Source of the DNA: Halomonas sp. M4R1S46
GTDB lineage: Bacteria > Pseudomonadota > Gammaproteobacteria > Pseudomonadales > Halomonadaceae
Direction: 5' to 3'
Assembly: GCF_025725685.1 (NCBI RefSeq)
Contig: NZ_CP107008.1
Span: forward strand, 1,798,001 to 1,862,000
Length of the DNA stretch: 64,000 bases
Positions 60,681-64,000 of this stretch are shown in pieces. Below the pieces are notes generated by a model that worked only from the letters and a program-made list of their open reading frames with translations, made no database searches and was not told the origin of the DNA. The position numbers were made by a program, and so were the translations under genes. The first letter of the stretch is position 1. Each line of letters begins with the position of its first letter.

Positions 60681-63122
60681 ATGACCGATGAGGAAACCCC
60701 GTTGACGGCCCTGCCCATCGATGCCCGCCTGGCCGAGATCCGCCAGGCCCTGGCCGACCAGGCCCGGGCATTGCTGGTGGCCGAGCCCGGGGCCGGCAAG
60801 ACCACCCGCGTGCCTTTGGCGCTGCTGGACGAGACCTGGTGCCGGGGCGGACGGCTCTTGCTGCTGGAACCGCGCCGCGTCGCCGCGCGACTGGCCGCCG
60901 GTTTCATGGCGGAAAGCCGGGGGGAGACGGTCGGCGAGACGGTGGGCTATCGCATGCGCGGCGACTCCCGGGTGGGCCCGGCCACGCGCCTGGAGGTGGT
61001 GACCCAGGGCGTGCTGACGCGCATGCTCCAGGACGACCCGCTGCTCGAGGGCGTGGCGGGGATCATCTTCGACGAGTTCCACGAGCGCAGCCTGGAGGCC
61101 GACCTGGGGCTGGCGCTGGCCCTGGATGCCCAGTCGGTGCGCGAGGACCTGCGCCTGCTGGTGATGTCGGCGACCCTGGATGTCGCCGCGCTCACCGCCG
61201 TGCTCGGTGAGGCCACGCCGGTGATCGACTGTCCGGGGCGACAGCATCCGGTCGAGACCCGTTATCGGCCAGCCCGGAGCCGGGACGACGCGGCCCGCCA
61301 CCAGGCGGCGGTGGTGGCCGAGGCCCTGGCGGCGGACGACGGCGACGCCCTGGTGATCCTGCCCGGCGTCGGCGAGATCCGCCGGCTGGCCCGGGAGCTG
61401 TCGACACGGGCCCCGCACCTGGCGGTGATGGAGCTGCACGGCCGGCTGCCCCTGGCGGCCCAGCGCCGGGCGCTGCGGCCGGACCCGCAGGGGCGGCGCC
61501 GGGTGGTGCTGGCCACCGCCATCGCCGAGTCCAGCGTGACCGTGGACGGGGTGCGGCTGGTCATCGATGCCGGCCGCGAGCGCCTGCCGGTGTTCCGGCC
61601 GCGTACCGGCCTGACGCGGCTGGAGACCCGGCGCGTCAACCGGGCCAGCGCCGAGCAGCGCCGCGGCCGGGCCGGTCGCCAGGGCCCCGGCGTCTGCTAT
61701 CGGCTATGGGCCGAGGAGCAGCCGCTGGCCCCGGACCGCGAGCCGGAGATCCGCCAGGCCGACCTGGCGCCGCTGGCCTTCGAACTGGCGCGCTGGGGGA
61801 TCACCGACCCCGCGGCGCTGACCTGGGTCTCGCCGCCTCCCGCGGCGCCCCTCGCCGCCGGGCGTGCGCTGCTCGCGCGCCTGGGCATGCTGGACGCCGA
61901 GCATCGGCTGACCGCGCTGGGCCGGGCCTGCACCCGCTGGCCCACCCATCCGCGGCTGGCGGTGATGCTCGAGCGGGCCTTCGAGCTGTCGGCGCAGGGC
62001 CTGGCCTGTGGCCTGGCGGCGCTGCTCGAGGGCCGCGACGCCGGTGACGAGCGCGACCTGGCCGCCACACTCGAGCGCCGCTTCGCCGCCCCCGGCGAGG
62101 ATCGTCGCTGGCAGCGTAATGCCAGGCGGCTGGCGAGCCGCATGGGCTGCCGGCTCGAGGCGCCGAGCCTGGCCCCGCTCGGCGAGTTGCTGGCCCTGGC
62201 CTGGCCCGAGCGCATCGCCCAGCGCCTCGCGCCCGGGCGCTTCCGGCTGGCCGGTGGCGGCCAGGCGACCCTGCCCGCCGATCATCCGCTGGCCCACGTC
62301 GAGCTGCTGGTGGCGGTGTCGCTGGACGGCGAGGCCGGGGGCGGGCGCATCTTCCGCGCCGCCGCCCTGGATCCCGCACGGCTGCCGGGGTTGCATGCCG
62401 AGGCCGGCGAGTGGCGGGATCATCTGGAGTGGTCCGATGAGCAGGGTCGCCTGGAGGGGGAGCGTCGCCGGGGGCTCGGCGCGGTGGTCCTCGAGCGGCG
62501 GCCGCTGGGCGAGCTGCCGCCGGAGGCGGTGCGCCGGGCCCTGCTGGCGGCGCTGCGCCGCCGCGGCCTGCCTCTCGACGCAGCCGCCGAACAGCTGTGC
62601 GGCCGGGTGGCGCTGTTGCGTCGCGAGCTGGGCGACCCCTGGCCGGACTGGTCCGAGGCGGCGCTGCTCGATGACCTGGAGACCTGGCTCGGCCCCTACC
62701 TCGAGGGGCTGACCCGGCTCGACCAGGTGGAACGACTGCCGCTGTCGCGCATCCTGCTCGATGGCCTCGACTGGTCGCTGCGCAGCCGGCTCGACGAGCT
62801 GGCGCCGCCCCATCTGAGGGTGCCCAGCGGATCAAACGTCCGCCTGGACTACCGAGGCGAGGCGCCGGTGCTGGCGGTCAAGCTCCAGGAAGTGTTCGGC
62901 TGGCGCGAGGCGCCGCGGCTGGTGGAGGGCCGGGTGGCGCCGCTGCTGCACCTGCTGTCCCCGGCACGGCGCCCCCTGCAGGTGACGGCGGACCTGGCGA
63001 GCTTCTGGGACAACGGCTACCCGGAGGTGCGCAAGGACATGCGCGGCCGTTACCCCAAGCATCCCTGGCCGGAGGATCCCTGGTCGGCCCAGGCCACGGC
63101 GCGGACCAAGGCCAGGCGCTAG
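60681..63122 (+). CDS. hrpB: ATP-dependent helicase HrpB
   Basis: 813-residue DEAH-type helicase. Walker A EPGAGKTTRVPLALL (about 35-49), the Walker B variant DEFHERSLEADLGLA, SATLD, VILPGVGEIRRLARE and QRRGRAGRQGPGVCYRLW. The C-terminal HrpB domain includes LPLSRILLDGLDWSLRSRLDELAPPHLRVPSGS and ends RKDMRGRYPKHPWPEDPW, the signature end of the family. Its role is unclear; a contribution to PBP/RNA processes is only reported for relatives. ATG at 60681; divergent from the permease. Confidence 0.96.
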   Translation: MTDEETPLTALPIDARLAEIRQALADQARALLVAEPGAGKTTRVPLALLDETWCRGGRLLLLEPRRVAARLAAGFMAESRGETVGETVGYRMRGDSRVGPATRLEVVTQGVLTRMLQDDPLLEGVAGIIFDEFHERSLEADLGLALALDAQSVREDLRLLVMSATLDVAALTAVLGEATPVIDCPGRQHPVETRYRPARSRDDAARHQAAVVAEALAADDGDALVILPGVGEIRRLARELSTRAPHLAVMELHGRLPLAAQRRALRPDPQGRRRVVLATAIAESSVTVDGVRLVIDAGRERLPVFRPRTGLTRLETRRVNRASAEQRRGRAGRQGPGVCYRLWAEEQPLAPDREPEIRQADLAPLAFELARWGITDPAALTWVSPPPAAPLAAGRALLARLGMLDAEHRLTALGRACTRWPTHPRLAVMLERAFELSAQGLACGLAALLEGRDAGDERDLAATLERRFAAPGEDRRWQRNARRLASRMGCRLEAPSLAPLGELLALAWPERIAQRLAPGRFRLAGGGQATLPADHPLAHVELLVAVSLDGEAGGGRIFRAAALDPARLPGLHAEAGEWRDHLEWSDEQGRLEGERRRGLGAVVLERRPLGELPPEAVRRALLAALRRRGLPLDAAAEQLCGRVALLRRELGDPWPDWSEAALLDDLETWLGPYLEGLTRLDQVERLPLSRILLDGLDWSLRSRLDELAPPHLRVPSGSNVRLDYRGEAPVLAVKLQEVFGWREAPRLVEGRVAPLLHLLSPARRPLQVTADLASFWDNGYPEVRKDMRGRYPKHPWPEDPWSAQATARTKARR

Positions 63123-63190
63123 GCCCGGCGACCGCCGGGCACGCGATCCGGTATCATCGGGAACCCATGCTGGATCCGGATCGACACGCC

Positions 63191-63646
63191 ATGACCACAA
63201 CCGATGCCTGTCCCTGCGGCAGCGGACGCCCGCTGGCCGACTGCTGCGGCCCCTACCACGCCGGTCGGCCGGCGCCGACGCCGGAGGCGCTGATGCGCTC
63301 GCGCTACAGCGCCTTTGCCCTGGGGCTCACCGACTACCTGCTGGCGACCTGGGATCCCGATCACCGGCCCGAGAGCCTGGCGCCCGATGACGCCACCCGC
63401 TGGGTGCGTCTGGAGATCCTCGACCATGAACGCACTGGCGACAGGGGCCGGGTGCATTTCCGTGCCACCTTCCGTGAGGGACGGCGCTGGGGCGTGCTGG
63501 AAGAACGCTCCCGCTTTCGCCGCGAGGCGGGGCACTGGCGCTACGTGGACGGTGAGCCCTCGGTAACGCGCCTCAAGCCAGGGCGCAACGATCCCTGCCC
63601 CTGCGGCAGCGGCAGGAAGGGCAAGGCCTGCTGCGTGAAAGGCTAA
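63191..63646 (+). CDS. YchJ-like SEC-C motif protein
   Basis: 151 residues. Zinc-binding SEC-C motifs lie at both ends: CPCGSGRPLADCCGPYH near residue 7 and NDPCPCGSGRKGKACC at the C-terminus. In between is the YchJ/UPF0225 core (PTPEALMRSRYSAFALGLTDYLLATWDPDHRP). Function is unknown. The ATG at 63191 starts just before the first motif; an upstream ATG (63167) would add eight residues and cannot be excluded. Confidence 0.87.
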   Translation: MTTTDACPCGSGRPLADCCGPYHAGRPAPTPEALMRSRYSAFALGLTDYLLATWDPDHRPESLAPDDATRWVRLEILDHERTGDRGRVHFRATFREGRRWGVLEERSRFRREAGHWRYVDGEPSVTRLKPGRNDPCPCGSGRKGKACCVKG

Positions 63647-63666
63647 CCCCTCGACTATAGAAGAAG

Positions 63667-63675
63667 TGGTAAAAT
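63667..63675 (+). promoter_or_regulatory. Candidate promoter of the GntR gene
   Basis: TGGTAAAAT is an extended -10-like box in the AT-rich 88-base gap after ychJ. Short arms AATGA/TCATT (63673-63688) follow and could be an operator. No -35 box is evident. Confidence 0.3.
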
Positions 63676-63734
63676 GATTTTCCTCATTGTACCGAGCATT
63701 GCGTATCGATGTGTGTCGTAAGGAGCATCCAAGG

Positions 63735-64000
63735 ATGTCGGAAAACCGACCTTCCTATGAGCGAATAAAGGAGCATTTGCTCAAGGAAATAGAAAGCGGA
63801 GCCTTTTCCCCAGGTGACCGAATTCCCGCCGAAAATCGACTGGCCAAGGAGTTTGGCGTTAGCCGAATGACGGCCAATAAGGCCATCCGAGACCTGGTGC
63901 AGCGTGGCGTCTTGATGCGGCGTACGGGGTCCGGGACCTATGTCGTCGAGCGCAAGGCCGAGTCCTCGCTGTTCGACATCCGAAATATCGCCGACGAGAT
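63735..64000 (+). CDS. GntR-family regulator, HutC-like (3' truncated)
   Basis: The window ends within the gene. The visible 88 codons contain a full GntR winged helix (SYERIKEHLLKEIESGAFSPGDRIPAENRLAKEFGVSRMTANKAIRDLVQRGVLMRRTGSGTYV) and the first part of the UTRA-type domain (SSLFDIRNIADE), the latter closely resembling HutC. It may control histidine utilisation genes to the right; this cannot be checked here. ATG at 63735 with AAGGAG 9 bases upstream. Base composition and codon use are markedly less GC-rich than in neighbouring genes. Confidence 0.9.
   Translation, partial: MSENRPSYERIKEHLLKEIESGAFSPGDRIPAENRLAKEFGVSRMTANKAIRDLVQRGVLMRRTGSGTYVVERKAESSLFDIRNIADE

Overview
The window is a chromosomal segment of a very GC-rich gammaproteobacterium. 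The best guess is a Halomonas-like member of the Halomonadaceae, inferred from protein style, gene content (LiuR-controlled valine genes, pqiABC, a short-Q-loop cytochrome bd with cydDC, RutR-controlled purine genes) and base composition. It is almost entirely coding. I see no tRNA, rRNA, insertion sequence, prophage or CRISPR array. The left edge cuts nagZ and the right edge cuts a GntR-family regulator.

Layout. (1) 0-1.5 kb: end of nagZ, then a purine phosphoribosyltransferase. (2) 1.5-10 kb: acyl-CoA catabolism. A divergent MerR/LiuR-type regulator with a perfect 16-bp operator faces isobutyryl-CoA dehydrogenase, 3-hydroxyisobutyryl-CoA hydrolase and mmsB (valine degradation). A glutaryl-CoA dehydrogenase/CoA-transferase pair (lysine/glutarate degradation) follows, with its own palindromic operator. 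(3) 10-13.4 kb: ppsR divergent from ppsA. (4) 13.5-24.4 kb: Lon-like protease, Usp-like protein, small membrane protein, gamma-glutamyltransferase, membrane-bound GDPD, rraA and acnB, the last with a very long perfect hairpin in its leader. (5) 24.6-34 kb: a cluster rich in tRNA modification genes (miaE; queC-queE-queD-like plus a Cys-cluster protein; trhP/yegQ), interrupted by a 1299-residue BTAD/cyclase-like/AAA/TPR regulator. The divergent queC/trhP control region contains eight perfect heptamers (TCACCCC) whose other strand is (GGGGTGA)8, a strong G-quadruplex candidate, ending next to an extended -10 box. (6) 34-43.3 kb: DUF2789, asparaginase, MFS transporter, two unknown proteins, RhlE helicase and pqiABC. 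(7) 43.4-50.5 kb: Na+/Ca2+ antiporter, then cydA-cydB-cydD-cydC. (8) 50.5-60.6 kb: purine catabolism (adenine deaminase-like, guanine deaminase, xdhCBA, RutR-like TetR regulator, AzgA-type purine permease). Matching TGACC-N4-GGTCA operators lie upstream of both xdhA and the permease. (9) 60.7-64 kb: hrpB, ychJ-like gene, and the start of a HutC-like regulator with visibly lower GC.

How the genes fit together. The purine block forms a coherent route: permease import, deamination of adenine and guanine to hypoxanthine and xanthine, and oxidation to urate by XdhAB with XdhC maturing the cofactor, all probably under the RutR-like repressor. The 2-10 kb block turns valine- and lysine-derived acyl-CoAs over. 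PpsA/PpsR supplies gluconeogenic PEP.

The most interesting non-coding signals are the G-quadruplex-prone heptamer array at the queC/trhP promoter, two copies of a dispersed element with inverted ends (one about 200 bp with several internal stems), the acnB leader hairpin, and an unusual density of palindromes in the 349-bp xdhA/tetR intergenic region. I found no convincing new defence or secretion system.
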